Origin: UBA1195 sp045598025
GTDB lineage: Bacteria > Bacteroidota > Bacteroidia > Bacteroidales > WCHB1-69
Length of the DNA stretch: 64,000 nt
NCBI GenBank assembly: GCA_045598025.1
Contig: JAZLLH010000068.1
Coordinates: 1 to 64,000 of the forward strand
Reading direction: 5' to 3'
Shown piece after piece: positions 1-7,516 of the stretch. The translations under genes and the position numbers were made by a program. Every line of letters starts with the position of its first letter. Within the stretch, counting starts at the first letter, position 1. A model generated the notes under the pieces. It did no database searches, was not told the DNA's origin, and saw nothing but the letters and a program-made list of their open reading frames with translations.

Positions 1-1
1 A

Positions 2-400
2 TCCTCCTACTCCAAAGACGAACTGTATTTCTATGACCAATATTGGGACAGCATCAGTTGCGAGGTTACCCTGGTCAACGACGGCTTCCGCAAAGGCGAA
101 GCCAAAGGACTCGAACAGGGAATGGAGCAGGGTTTGCAACAAGGATTGCAACAAGGATTGCAACAGGGATTGCAACAGGGATTGCAACAGGGATTGCAAC
201 AGGGATTGCAACAGGGACGTACAGAAGGTTGGCAGCAGGGACTAGAAAAAGGCGAAGCCATCGGACTGGAAAAAGGCGAAGCCATCGGATTGAAAAAAGG
301 AGTGCTGCTGATAGCCCGCAGCATGAAAGCCAAAAATTTCCCGGTGGAAACCATCATACAGGCCACCGGTCTGAGTACCGCGGAAATAGAGGCACTATAA
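2..400 (+). CDS. Rpn family recombination-promoting nuclease/putative transposase, C-terminal part (5' end outside window)
   Basis: The reading frame is open from base 2, so the start lies upstream of the window. What is visible is the C-terminal tail: a short segment with YFYDQYWD, then a Gln/Gly-rich tract of seven GLQQ units, two EKGEAIGL-type units, and a terminal helix-turn-helix-like piece ending in IIQATGLSTAEIEAL. This layout (catalytic PD-(D/E)XK part, then variable Gly/Gln/Glu repeats, then a short 'ATGLS.EEI' C-terminus) is characteristic of the Rpn/PD-(D/E)XK transposase-like family, which is abundant in Bacteroidetes. Family members are DNA nucleases thought to promote recombination. 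The catalytic domain cannot be seen here, so activity cannot be judged. It sits 95 bp upstream of yqeY and appears unrelated to it. Confidence 0.8.
   Translation, partial: SSYSKDELYFYDQYWDSISCEVTLVNDGFRKGEAKGLEQGMEQGLQQGLQQGLQQGLQQGLQQGLQQGLQQGRTEGWQQGLEKGEAIGLEKGEAIGLKKGVLLIARSMKAKNFPVETIIQATGLSTAEIEAL
131..214 (+). repeat. Seven tandem 12-bp units coding GLQQ
   Basis: Seven consecutive copies of a 12-bp unit (consensus GGATTGCAACAG, the first two copies ending in CAA) lie inside the Rpn-family gene. The unit is a multiple of three, so gain or loss of copies keeps the protein in frame. The near-identity at DNA level, including wobble positions, points to recent expansion by slippage. Confidence 0.95.
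239..286 (+). repeat. Two tandem 24-bp units coding GLEKGEAI
   Basis: Two adjacent 24-bp copies differ by one base (CTA versus CTG leucine codon) and are followed by a diverged third start (GGATTGAAAAAAGG). They extend the repetitive linker of the Rpn-family protein. Confidence 0.9.
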
Positions 401-495
401 ACGCAATACAATTTTTTGATTCGTCATACGTTTTCCTTTTTTGTGCGGATGCACGAATATAAAGTATAAAAATAAATCTGTAAATCAATAAGAAT

Positions 496-942
496 ATGTT
501 GGAACAGAAAATCAACGACGGTATCAAGCAGGCCATGCTGGCCAAAGAAAAGGACAAACTGAGCGCACTCCGCGCCATCAAATCCGAACTGTTGCTGCTC
601 AAAGCAGACAATCCCGGTGCGGAAATCACCGAAGAAATGGAGGTCAAAATGCTGCAGCGCATGGTCAAGCAGCGCAAAGAATCTGCCGAAACATATCAGG
701 CCCAGGGCCGCGAAGACCTGAGCAAGGAAGAAAAGCAGCAGATGGATGTCATTTCGGCTTTCCTGCCTGCACAGCTCTCGGGTGAAGAAGTGCACAAAGC
801 CATCAGCGACCTCATTGCCAAAAGCGGCGTGAGCGACATCAAAGGCATGGGGAAAATCATAGGAATGGCATCCAAAGTTCTGGCCGGAAAGACCGACAAC
901 AAGCAGATTGCCGACGTAGTAAAAAAACTGCTGTCCAAATAA
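496..942 (+). CDS. GatB/YqeY domain-containing protein
   Basis: A 148-residue protein, full length for the stand-alone YqeY family. It starts MLEQKINDGIKQAMLAKEKD, shows the family feature of an N-terminal helical region with LRAIKSEL, then a C-terminal helical half with FLPAQLS and the GMGKIIGMASKVL segment. The C-terminal half resembles the tRNA-binding tail of GatB, the amidotransferase subunit; the function of stand-alone YqeY is not well established, though a role linked to tRNA or amidotransfer is suspected from homology. It is 22 bp upstream of the YgiQ gene and probably cotranscribed. No clear promoter was recognised in the 95-bp gap before it. Confidence 0.9.
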   Translation: MLEQKINDGIKQAMLAKEKDKLSALRAIKSELLLLKADNPGAEITEEMEVKMLQRMVKQRKESAETYQAQGREDLSKEEKQQMDVISAFLPAQLSGEEVHKAISDLIAKSGVSDIKGMGKIIGMASKVLAGKTDNKQIADVVKKLLSK

Positions 943-964
943 ATTCCATTCAAAGACACACGCC

Positions 965-2734
965 ATGCCCGACTTGAAACAATGGCTTCCCACCACAAAG
1001 AAGGAATTGGAAATCCGTCATTGGGAAGAAGTGGACGTCATTCTCATCAGCGGAGATGCCTACGTGGATCATCCCTCTTTCGGACACGCCGTCATCGGCC
1101 GGCTTATCGAGCATGAAGGATTCCGCGTAGCCATCCTACCCCAACCGAATTGGAGGGACGACCTGCGGGACTTCAAAAAGTTGGGAAAGCCCCGATTGTT
1201 TTTCGGCATTACATCCGGAGCCATGGATTCCATGGTAAACCATTACACCGCACTGAAGCGCCTGCGTTCCACTGATGCCTACACCGCCGGTGGAATATCG
1301 GGTTTTCGCCCAGACTACGCAGTCAGGGAATACAGCCGCATCGTCCGCAAACTGTTTCCGGACAGTCTGATTGTCATCGGTGGCATCGAAGCTTCTCTGC
1401 GGCGTTTTACCCACTATGACTACTGGTCAGACAGTCTGATGCCCTCCATTTTGGCGGAAAGCGGAGCGGATATACTGTCCTACGGCATGGGGGAAAAACC
1501 GACACTGGCCCTGCTGGAGGTATTCAAAAAAAATCCGCATCCCGTCCCTGAAGATTTCAGAGATATACCGCAGATTGCCTATCTCAGCCGAGAAAAACCC
1601 GACAGGAATCAGATGATAGAACTTCCCTCACATGAAGAATGCATGCATTCCAAACGGAAATTCGCCACTGCGTTCCATCAGATGGAAACAGCCTCCAACC
1701 AGTTGCATCCACCCACCCTCATACAGGAGGTAAACGGAAAATACGTTATCGTCAATCCTCCGGCTGAAGCACTCAGCGAAGCCGAGCTGGACGCGGTCTA
1801 CGACCTGCCCTTCACCAGACAGCCCCACCCCCGCTACGAAAAACGCGGGGAAATTCCGGCCTTTCGGATGATCAATTGTTCCGTCAACATTCACCGGGGA
1901 TGTTTCGGAGGATGCAGTTTCTGCACTATATCGGCCCACCAGGGAAAACACATTGTCAGTCGAAGCGAAGCCTCCATTCTGCGGGAAGTGGAAACCATCA
2001 CACACATGCCATATTTCAAAGGACACATTACCGATCTGGGCGGTCCTTCGGCCAACATGTACCGCGCCCATGGGAAAAAGCAGCAGGCCTGTGAAAAATG
2101 CTCCCGCCCATCCTGCATTTACCCGCAGATTTGTCCCAACCTGCATTTCGATCACCGGCCCATGACCGAACTCTACCGCAAGGCCGCTTCCATTCCTGGG
2201 GTAAAAAAAGTCACCATCGGCAGTGGTGTCCGTACCGACATGATCGAAAGAGCCAATACAGTACAGTACCGGGAATTCCACCTGGCTGAATACGCCGAGC
2301 AACTGATTGCCGAGCATGTGTCCGGACGTCTGAAAGTGGCTCCGGAACACACTGAAGACCATGTACTGGAACAAATGCGCAAACCGGTCTACTCTGTTTT
2401 TCTCCAATTCAAAAAACGCTTTGACGAGACCAACCGACGCCATCATTTAAATCAGCAACTGATTCCCTATTTCATTTCCAGCCATCCGGGCTGCCGTTTG
2501 CACGACATGCAGTTGCTGTCGGCAAAAATGAAGGAAATCTCCTATCATCCGGAACAAGTGCAGGATTTTACACCCACGCCCATGACGCGATCCTCCGTCA
2601 TGTTCTACACCGGACTGATACCGGAAACCCTGGAGCCCCTGTTCTGCGAACGGGATCTAAACCGGAAAAGACAGCAGAATCAATGTTTCTTCCACATAGG
2701 GAATAAAGGCCGAAATTCACCGGGGCCAGTTTAA
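965..2734 (+). CDS. YgiQ family radical SAM protein
   Basis: A 589-residue cytosolic protein. The radical-SAM cluster motif CxxxCxxC is visible as CFGGCSFC (C313, C317, C320), preceded by INCSVNIHRG. The N-terminal third carries the family's B12-binding-like region (VDVILISGDAYVDHPSFG near residue 25, GGIEASLRRFTHYDYW near 140). The C-terminal part has VAPEHTEDHVLEQMRKP and the helical DUF3362-type tail beginning near VQDFTPTPMTRS. YgiQ proteins are radical SAM enzymes whose substrate is not firmly known. The protein is shorter than the roughly 740-residue E. coli form, mainly at the C-terminus, which is common in this phylum. Confidence 0.93.
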   Translation: MPDLKQWLPTTKKELEIRHWEEVDVILISGDAYVDHPSFGHAVIGRLIEHEGFRVAILPQPNWRDDLRDFKKLGKPRLFFGITSGAMDSMVNHYTALKRLRSTDAYTAGGISGFRPDYAVREYSRIVRKLFPDSLIVIGGIEASLRRFTHYDYWSDSLMPSILAESGADILSYGMGEKPTLALLEVFKKNPHPVPEDFRDIPQIAYLSREKPDRNQMIELPSHEECMHSKRKFATAFHQMETASNQLHPPTLIQEVNGKYVIVNPPAEALSEAELDAVYDLPFTRQPHPRYEKRGEIPAFRMINCSVNIHRGCFGGCSFCTISAHQGKHIVSRSEASILREVETITHMPYFKGHITDLGGPSANMYRAHGKKQQACEKCSRPSCIYPQICPNLHFDHRPMTELYRKAASIPGVKKVTIGSGVRTDMIERANTVQYREFHLAEYAEQLIAEHVSGRLKVAPEHTEDHVLEQMRKPVYSVFLQFKKRFDETNRRHHLNQQLIPYFISSHPGCRLHDMQLLSAKMKEISYHPEQVQDFTPTPMTRSSVMFYTGLIPETLEPLFCERDLNRKRQQNQCFFHIGNKGRNSPGPV

Positions 2735-2775
2735 AAAAAACGGAAAATAAAAGAGAAGTAAACATAAAAACATAC

Positions 2776-2783
2776 TACTTTTG
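2776..2783 (+). promoter_or_regulatory. Bacteroidetes -7 element (TACTTTTG) for outer-membrane gene
   Basis: TACTTTTG matches TAnnTTTG and lies 81 bp upstream of the first barrel gene. No convincing -33 TTTG was seen. This implies an untranslated leader of about 70 nt. Confidence 0.6.
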
Positions 2784-2864
2784 CAGCGAATTTTCTTATA
2801 TATTGTATAGGGATTTCAAAATTAAAGTAAATTGGTATTATTTGTTTTAATTAAATTACGAACC

Positions 2865-3509
2865 ATGAAAAAATTATTTATCGCACTCGCACTTACGGCC
2901 TTTTGCACCACTTTCGTGCAGGCTCAGGACTTCCGCTACGGAGTCAAGGCCGGTCTGAACTTGTCAGCACAAAGTTCCGATGTTCACAGTGAAAATCTCA
3001 AGCACCCCTTCGCCATCGGTGGAAACGGAGCCATTTTCGGTGAATATTTCCTCAATCAGGACATGAGTCTGGCTGCCGAACTGCAATATTCCCTACAGGG
3101 ACGTCACGACAAATATCCCGAAAAACACGGAAATTATGTATACACCCAGCTGACGCATTACATTAATGTGCCTGTACTTTTCAATTATTACCTGGTAGAT
3201 GGCAAATTGGATCTTCAGGCCGGTCCTCAGTTCGGTTTCTGCCTGGGAGGAAAGGAAATTGTAAAATACAAGACGGGAAATGCCTCCGGCAATTCCAACA
3301 CCAAAATGGTGAAAGATGCCTACAATGTATTTGATTTCGCCATTGTGGCAGGTGCCAACTGGTTTTTCACCGACAATTTCTTCGTTGGAGCCCGCTATCA
3401 GTTCGGAATCACCAACAGTCTGAATGCCTATCGTTTGCAGACACATGCCTTCGAACCGTTCAATTCCAAAAACCGTATCATCACCGTCAACGTGGGTTAC
3501 CGCTTCTAA
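2865..3509 (+). CDS. Outer-membrane beta-barrel protein (porin family)
   Basis: A 214-residue protein with signal peptide MKKLFIALALTAFCTTFVQA, cleaved before QDFRYGVKAG. The mature part alternates short amphipathic strands rich in Gly, Tyr and Phe (YGVKAGLNLS, AELQYSLQG, YINVPVLFNYYL, AGPQFGFCLGG, FFVGARYQFGITNS) and ends with NVGYRF, a terminal aromatic residue as in beta-barrel proteins recognised by the BAM complex. It belongs to the small eight-strand PorT/OmpX-like barrels of Bacteroidetes. The ATG at 2865 is chosen over an upstream TTG because it begins the signal peptide. It is followed 97 bp later by another barrel with a related signal peptide. Confidence 0.85.
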   Translation: MKKLFIALALTAFCTTFVQAQDFRYGVKAGLNLSAQSSDVHSENLKHPFAIGGNGAIFGEYFLNQDMSLAAELQYSLQGRHDKYPEKHGNYVYTQLTHYINVPVLFNYYLVDGKLDLQAGPQFGFCLGGKEIVKYKTGNASGNSNTKMVKDAYNVFDFAIVAGANWFFTDNFFVGARYQFGITNSLNAYRLQTHAFEPFNSKNRIITVNVGYRF

Positions 3510-3606
3510 GTGGCTCGGTTTTTGCAGGAAGGCGTCTACGAATTTAAGAAATATTAGACATAAGGAAAATAATTCAACTAAATTTTTAATCTAAATCAAA
3601 AAAAGT

Positions 3607-4317
3607 ATGAAAAAATTATTTTTGACCCTTGCTGTCATTTTTGCAGGCAGCTCCATTGCCAACGCTCAACTGTTCATTGGTGGTCAACTCAGTGTCGGTT
3701 CTTTATCCAGCGACAAAGCTACCGAAATCGTCACTACTCCCTCTGAAACCATCACCACCGACTACAATCCCAGCCACACTTTCAGCTTCGGCATTGCCCC
3801 CAAAGTCGGCTACATGCTGAACGACAAAATGGCCATCGGTGCTTTCGTAGGTTTCGACATGGTTACCATGAAAGATCCTTACGACAACTACAGAGTGTTT
3901 GATGCCGAAGGCACCCACAAATATACCAACTTCGGTGGTGGAGTATTTTTCCGTTATTATCTGATCAATGGTGAAAAATTCAGTCTCTATGGTGAAGCCC
4001 AGGCCGGCATTAAACTCGGAACTGAAAACGATACCTACGTTTACACGGATGCTTCCAAAACTGTCACTGTTGACAAAAAAGGACCGAAAACCACCACTCT
4101 TGGCATCGGTATCGTCCCGGGTATCTCCTACAAACTGAATGACCACTTCGCACTGGATGCCAACATCGACATTCTCTCTCTGGGATTCGAACACAGCAAA
4201 CAGACCTACAAAGATGAAGACGGAAGCGACAAATACGAATACAGCTCCTCCGACAACAACCTCGGTCTGAGAGTCAACAACGGCGGTATCAGCGTCGGTT
4301 TCCACTACAATTTCTAA
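3607..4317 (+). CDS. Outer-membrane beta-barrel protein
   Basis: A 236-residue protein with signal peptide MKKLFLTLAVIFAGSSIANA, mature N-terminus QLFIGGQLSVGSLS. Strand-like segments include FSFGIAPKVGYMLND, MAIGAFVGFDMV, GGGVFFRYYLI, FSLYGEAQAGIKLG and LGIGIVPGISYKLND; it ends with ISVGFHYNF, a C-terminal aromatic typical of BAM substrates. The architecture matches eight-strand barrels with tyrosine-girdle spacing. Function (channel, adhesin or structural) cannot be told from sequence. No -7 element was seen in the 97-bp gap before it, so it may be read from the upstream gene's promoter, and transcription probably ends at the hairpin just downstream. Confidence 0.85.
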   Translation: MKKLFLTLAVIFAGSSIANAQLFIGGQLSVGSLSSDKATEIVTTPSETITTDYNPSHTFSFGIAPKVGYMLNDKMAIGAFVGFDMVTMKDPYDNYRVFDAEGTHKYTNFGGGVFFRYYLINGEKFSLYGEAQAGIKLGTENDTYVYTDASKTVTVDKKGPKTTTLGIGIVPGISYKLNDHFALDANIDILSLGFEHSKQTYKDEDGSDKYEYSSSDNNLGLRVNNGGISVGFHYNF

Positions 4318-4340
4318 TCGCAGATTTTGCAGATAAAAAA

Positions 4341-4370
4341 AAGAAGGTTCCTGTGAACCTTCTTTTTTTT
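4341..4370 (+). terminator. Rho-independent terminator after barrel gene
   Basis: Perfect 10-bp stem AAGAAGGTTC / GAACCTTCTT with a CTGT loop (4351-4354), followed by a run of T. It lies 23 bp after the stop of the second barrel gene. The A-run on the 5' side means it could work in both directions, but only plus-strand genes flank it. Confidence 0.9.
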
Positions 4371-4498
4371 GTTTTCCACAACCCCTTCCTTTTTTTGAAA
4401 AAAAAATAATATTCCGGCAGTACATCCGTTGATGGACTGTCTGGATGGGATTTCATCCGACACAAGTAAAAGCATGTAACATTTAAACGGACAAACGT

Positions 4499-6229
4499 AT
4501 GAAAAAAACATTTCTGGCAGCCATTCTTTGTCTGGCCCTGACAGCCGAAGGACTGGCCTGCACCAATTTCCTCGTCACCAAAGGAGCCAGCAAGGACGGT
4601 TCCTGCTTCATCAGCTACGCAGCAGACTCCCATGTACTCTACGGCGAACTCTACTATCGCCCGGCAGCCACCTACCCGGCAGGCACCATGATGGACGTCA
4701 TCGAATGGGACAGCGGAAAAAAACTGGGGCAAATCGCCCAAGCCACCCAAACCTATTCCGTCATCGGAAATATCAACGAACACCAGTTAGCCATAGGTGA
4801 AACCACATTCGGAGGTCGGGAAGAACTGGTTGACCAGCGTGGCATCATCGATTACGGCAGTCTGATTTATATCACCCTGCAAAGAGCCAAAAACGCAAGG
4901 GAAGCCATCCGCACTTTCTACGAACTGACCAAGGAATACGGATACTGCAGCGAAGGCGAATCCTTCTCCATCGCCGATGCCAACGAAGTTTGGATACTCG
5001 AAATGGTGGGCAAAGGCAAACAAATGTCGGATAAAAACGGCAATGCCGATCTGAAAAACTGGACCAAAAGTCCGGTCTGGGTCGCCCGGCGCATCCCTGA
5101 TGGCTATGTGAGCGGCCATGCGAATCAAGCTCGCATCACCACCTTCCCTCTGGAAAACGGGAAAACCTCCATTTCCACCAAAAACATAGCTAAAATCATG
5201 AATCCGGAAGTAGAAGTGATTTACAGCGCTGATGTCATTTCCTATGCCCGCGCCATCGGACTGTTCAACGGGAAAGATGCTGAATTCAGTTTCTCCGATG
5301 TGTACAATCCGGTCAATTTCAGCGGAGCCCGTGCCTGCGAAGCCCGCGTATGGGCCGGCTTCATGCACTGGAACAAAGAGGCTGTTGCCGAATACGAAGA
5401 CTACGCCCGCGGCGAAAATCTGACACACCGCATGCCTCTGTGGATCAAACCGACCGAAAAAATCGGTATCGAAGACATGTTTGCTGTCATGCGCGACCAC
5501 TACGAAGGCACGTCCATGGACATGACCAAGGATGTCGGTGCCGGACCTTTCGAATGCCCCTACCGTTGGCGGCCTATGAACTGGACCTACGACGGGAAGG
5601 AATACGTTCATGAAAGAGCCACTTCCACCCAACAGACCGGATTTTCCTTTGTTGCACAGTGCCGTGCCAAATTCCCGGCTCCTGTCGGAGGCATTATCTG
5701 GTTTGGTGTGGACGACACCTACAGCACCTGCTATGTGCCCATTTTTTGCGGAGTAACCCAGGTTCCTCACTGCTTCAAAGTCGGCAACGGTGACCTGATG
5801 ACCTATTCCCCGACCTCGGCATTCTGGCTGTTCAATCAGGTTTCCAACTTTGCCTACCTTCGCTACAATTCCATGATCAAAGACATACAAAAGGTGCAGT
5901 CCGAATTGGAGACCAACTTTATCCGACTCGTCAAGGAACAGAGCGGTGAACTGGCCGACAAATACATGGCCGACAAAGCCAAATGCACGGAAGCCCTCAA
6001 CAAATTCTCCGGAAATCAGGCCAACATCATGTTCAACCGTTGGAAATCCCTGTCCCAGTACTTGCTGGTCAAATACATGGACGGCAACATCAAAAAAGAG
6101 AAGAACGGAGAATTCATCAACAACGGCAACGACGCCCATATACCGGCCATGCCTGAACAGCCCCGCTATCCCGATTGGTTCTATAAAGCAATCATCGACG
6201 ATGCCGGACAGAACCTGCAGGCGCACTAA
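4499..6229 (+). CDS. C69 family dipeptidase (exported)
   Basis: A 576-residue N-terminal nucleophile hydrolase of the PepD/U34 family. The signal peptide MKKTFLAAILCLALTAEGLA is followed directly by CTNFLVTKGA, so processing exposes Cys21 as the catalytic N-terminal nucleophile. Family blocks are visible: IGETTFGGREEL, LIYITLQRAKNAREAI, FSIADANEVWILEMVGKG, WVARRIPDGYVSGHANQARI. These enzymes release dipeptides or act on small peptides; the signal peptide places this one in the periplasm or outside. A 5' hairpin at 4438-4462 precedes the gene, and a terminator follows at about 6253. It appears to be a single-gene unit. Confidence 0.93.
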   Translation: MKKTFLAAILCLALTAEGLACTNFLVTKGASKDGSCFISYAADSHVLYGELYYRPAATYPAGTMMDVIEWDSGKKLGQIAQATQTYSVIGNINEHQLAIGETTFGGREELVDQRGIIDYGSLIYITLQRAKNAREAIRTFYELTKEYGYCSEGESFSIADANEVWILEMVGKGKQMSDKNGNADLKNWTKSPVWVARRIPDGYVSGHANQARITTFPLENGKTSISTKNIAKIMNPEVEVIYSADVISYARAIGLFNGKDAEFSFSDVYNPVNFSGARACEARVWAGFMHWNKEAVAEYEDYARGENLTHRMPLWIKPTEKIGIEDMFAVMRDHYEGTSMDMTKDVGAGPFECPYRWRPMNWTYDGKEYVHERATSTQQTGFSFVAQCRAKFPAPVGGIIWFGVDDTYSTCYVPIFCGVTQVPHCFKVGNGDLMTYSPTSAFWLFNQVSNFAYLRYNSMIKDIQKVQSELETNFIRLVKEQSGELADKYMADKAKCTEALNKFSGNQANIMFNRWKSLSQYLLVKYMDGNIKKEKNGEFINNGNDAHIPAMPEQPRYPDWFYKAIIDDAGQNLQAH

Positions 6230-6252
6230 AAGCCATTGAAAATAACATAAAA

Positions 6253-6280
6253 AATCCCGTGGAAAACGGGATTTTTTATT
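6253..6280 (+). terminator. Rho-independent terminator after C69 dipeptidase
   Basis: Stem AATCCCGT (6253-6260) / ACGGGATT (6266-6273) with a five-base loop, flanked by A-run and T-run. It lies 24 bp after the dipeptidase stop and just before the bamD promoter. Confidence 0.88.
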
Positions 6281-6291
6281 GAATAATTTTG

Positions 6292-6299
6292 TACCTTTG
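6292..6299 (+). promoter_or_regulatory. Bacteroidetes -7 element (TACCTTTG) for bamD operon
   Basis: TACCTTTG matches TAnnTTTG, 35 bp upstream of the bamD ATG and immediately after a terminator, which makes it the likely promoter of the five-gene operon ending in recN. Confidence 0.7.
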
Positions 6300-6333
6300 C
6301 GCGCGATAAATTACGCAAGGTAAAAAATTGGCT

Positions 6334-7170
6334 ATGATAAGAAAACAGCTTGTCTTTCTTTTTGTTGTATTGTTTTCTCTCTGTGGTGCATCCGGATATG
6401 CGCAGCAGTCTAAGGACGCATCGGCTGCCAGAAAATACAAAAAATACAAAACCAAGGAAGCAAAGTACGAGGCAGCCAAGAAGTATTACGGTAAAGGCAT
6501 GTACCTCACAGCAGCTGAACTGTTGGAGCAGATTTATCCGCTCTACATGGGAACAGAACAGGGTGATTCCATTCTTTTCCTTTTTGCGGACAGTTACTAT
6601 CAGAACGGTGATTATCTGATGTCTGCCTTTCATTTTGCCGATTTTACAAAAAAATACCCCTACTCCTCCCGGGCTGAAGAAGCCGCCTTTCTTTCCGCAA
6701 AATCCTATTACATGAACGTTCCGTCCTATAATCTGGATCAGACCGATGCCTACTATGCGAAGGAGGGACTGGAAAACTTTTTGAACTACTTTCCCCAAAG
6801 CCGCTTTGCCAACGAATGCAACGACATGTTGGACACACTGAGGAATCAGTTGGCCCGCAAGGATTTTTCCATAGCGGAAATGTACTACCGCATCGGACAA
6901 TATGCCGCAGCCCGTATTGCCTTCAAGAATCTCCAGAAGGATTATCCTAATTCCGCATTCACAGAAAAAGCATTGTTCATCATGATGAAGAACGAATACG
7001 AATATGCGGTCCACAGCGTTGAATCCAAACAGGCAGAACGCTTTCAGGCCGCCATTGACTGCAAAAACCAGTTGGAAGCCAAATTTCCTTCTTCATCCTA
7101 TCTTCCGGAAGCGCAGAAACTGATGGAAGAAGCAGTGAAAAAAAGAGATAAGATACTGAAATCCGAATAA
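6334..7170 (+). CDS. bamD: Outer membrane protein assembly factor BamD
   Basis: A 278-residue tetratricopeptide protein of the YfiO/BamD family. After an N-terminal hydrophobic segment (IRKQLVFLFVVLFSLCGASGYAQ) come TPR-type helices: KYEAAKKYYGKGMYLTAAEL, FADSYYQNGDYLMSAFHFADF, MYYRIGQYAAARIAFKNL. The KYPYSSRAEEA segment is the usual family signature. BamD is an essential periplasmic part of the BAM complex that folds outer-membrane barrels. The ATG at 6334, preceded by AAGG, is preferred to a TTG at 6328. Oddly, no good lipobox is present (FSLC is poor), whereas BamD is normally a lipoprotein. It heads an operon with rpoZ, coaBC, DUF4835 and recN, an arrangement I recognise from Bacteroidetes. 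Confidence 0.9.
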   Translation: MIRKQLVFLFVVLFSLCGASGYAQQSKDASAARKYKKYKTKEAKYEAAKKYYGKGMYLTAAELLEQIYPLYMGTEQGDSILFLFADSYYQNGDYLMSAFHFADFTKKYPYSSRAEEAAFLSAKSYYMNVPSYNLDQTDAYYAKEGLENFLNYFPQSRFANECNDMLDTLRNQLARKDFSIAEMYYRIGQYAAARIAFKNLQKDYPNSAFTEKALFIMMKNEYEYAVHSVESKQAERFQAAIDCKNQLEAKFPSSSYLPEAQKLMEEAVKKRDKILKSE

Positions 7171-7195
7171 ATCATAAAAAAATTCAAATACCAGC

Positions 7196-7516
7196 ATGGA
7201 TTACAAAAAAATCAAGACAGACACCACGGCTGTCACCCGTGACATCACTCACTTCGACGAACAAACCGGAAACCTCTACGAAAGCGTGGCCGTCCTTTCC
7301 AAAAGAGCCAATCAGATTGCCCTGGAACTGAAGGAAGAACTCAATCACAAATTGGAAGAATTCGGTATCAGCAAGGACACGGGCGATGAAGTGCACGAGA
7401 ACAAAGAGCAAATCGATCTGGTGCGTCATTATGAACAACTTCCCAAACCGACATTGATTGCCGTGCAGGAGTTCATGAACAAGGAAATCTATTTCCGCAA
7501 AGCTGACGAGGAATAA
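7196..7516 (+). CDS. rpoZ: DNA-directed RNA polymerase omega-like subunit (Bacteroidetes type)
   Basis: A 106-residue protein, MDYKKIKTDTTAVTRDITHF, with the omega/Rpb6-like core TGNLYESVAVLSKRANQIALEL and the C-terminal LPKPTLIAVQEFMNKEIYFRK. This is the divergent omega homologue of Bacteroidetes, usually found next to bamD and coaBC. Omega helps fold and assemble the beta-prime subunit of RNA polymerase. Its stop codon TAA overlaps the coaBC start by one base (TAATG), indicating translational coupling. The E. coli-type omega sequence is not obvious, so the assignment rests on the phylum-specific homologue and its context. Confidence 0.85.
   Translation: MDYKKIKTDTTAVTRDITHFDEQTGNLYESVAVLSKRANQIALELKEELNHKLEEFGISKDTGDEVHENKEQIDLVRHYEQLPKPTLIAVQEFMNKEIYFRKADEE

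Noticed and set aside
131..214. Regular repeats resembling a CRISPR-like array
   Set aside because: The repeats are directly abutting with no spacers, in frame and inside a coding gene.
4787..6226. Minus-strand open frame of 479 codons opposite the C69 dipeptidase
   Set aside because: Antisense shadow of a well-supported gene; its translation has no recognisable domain.
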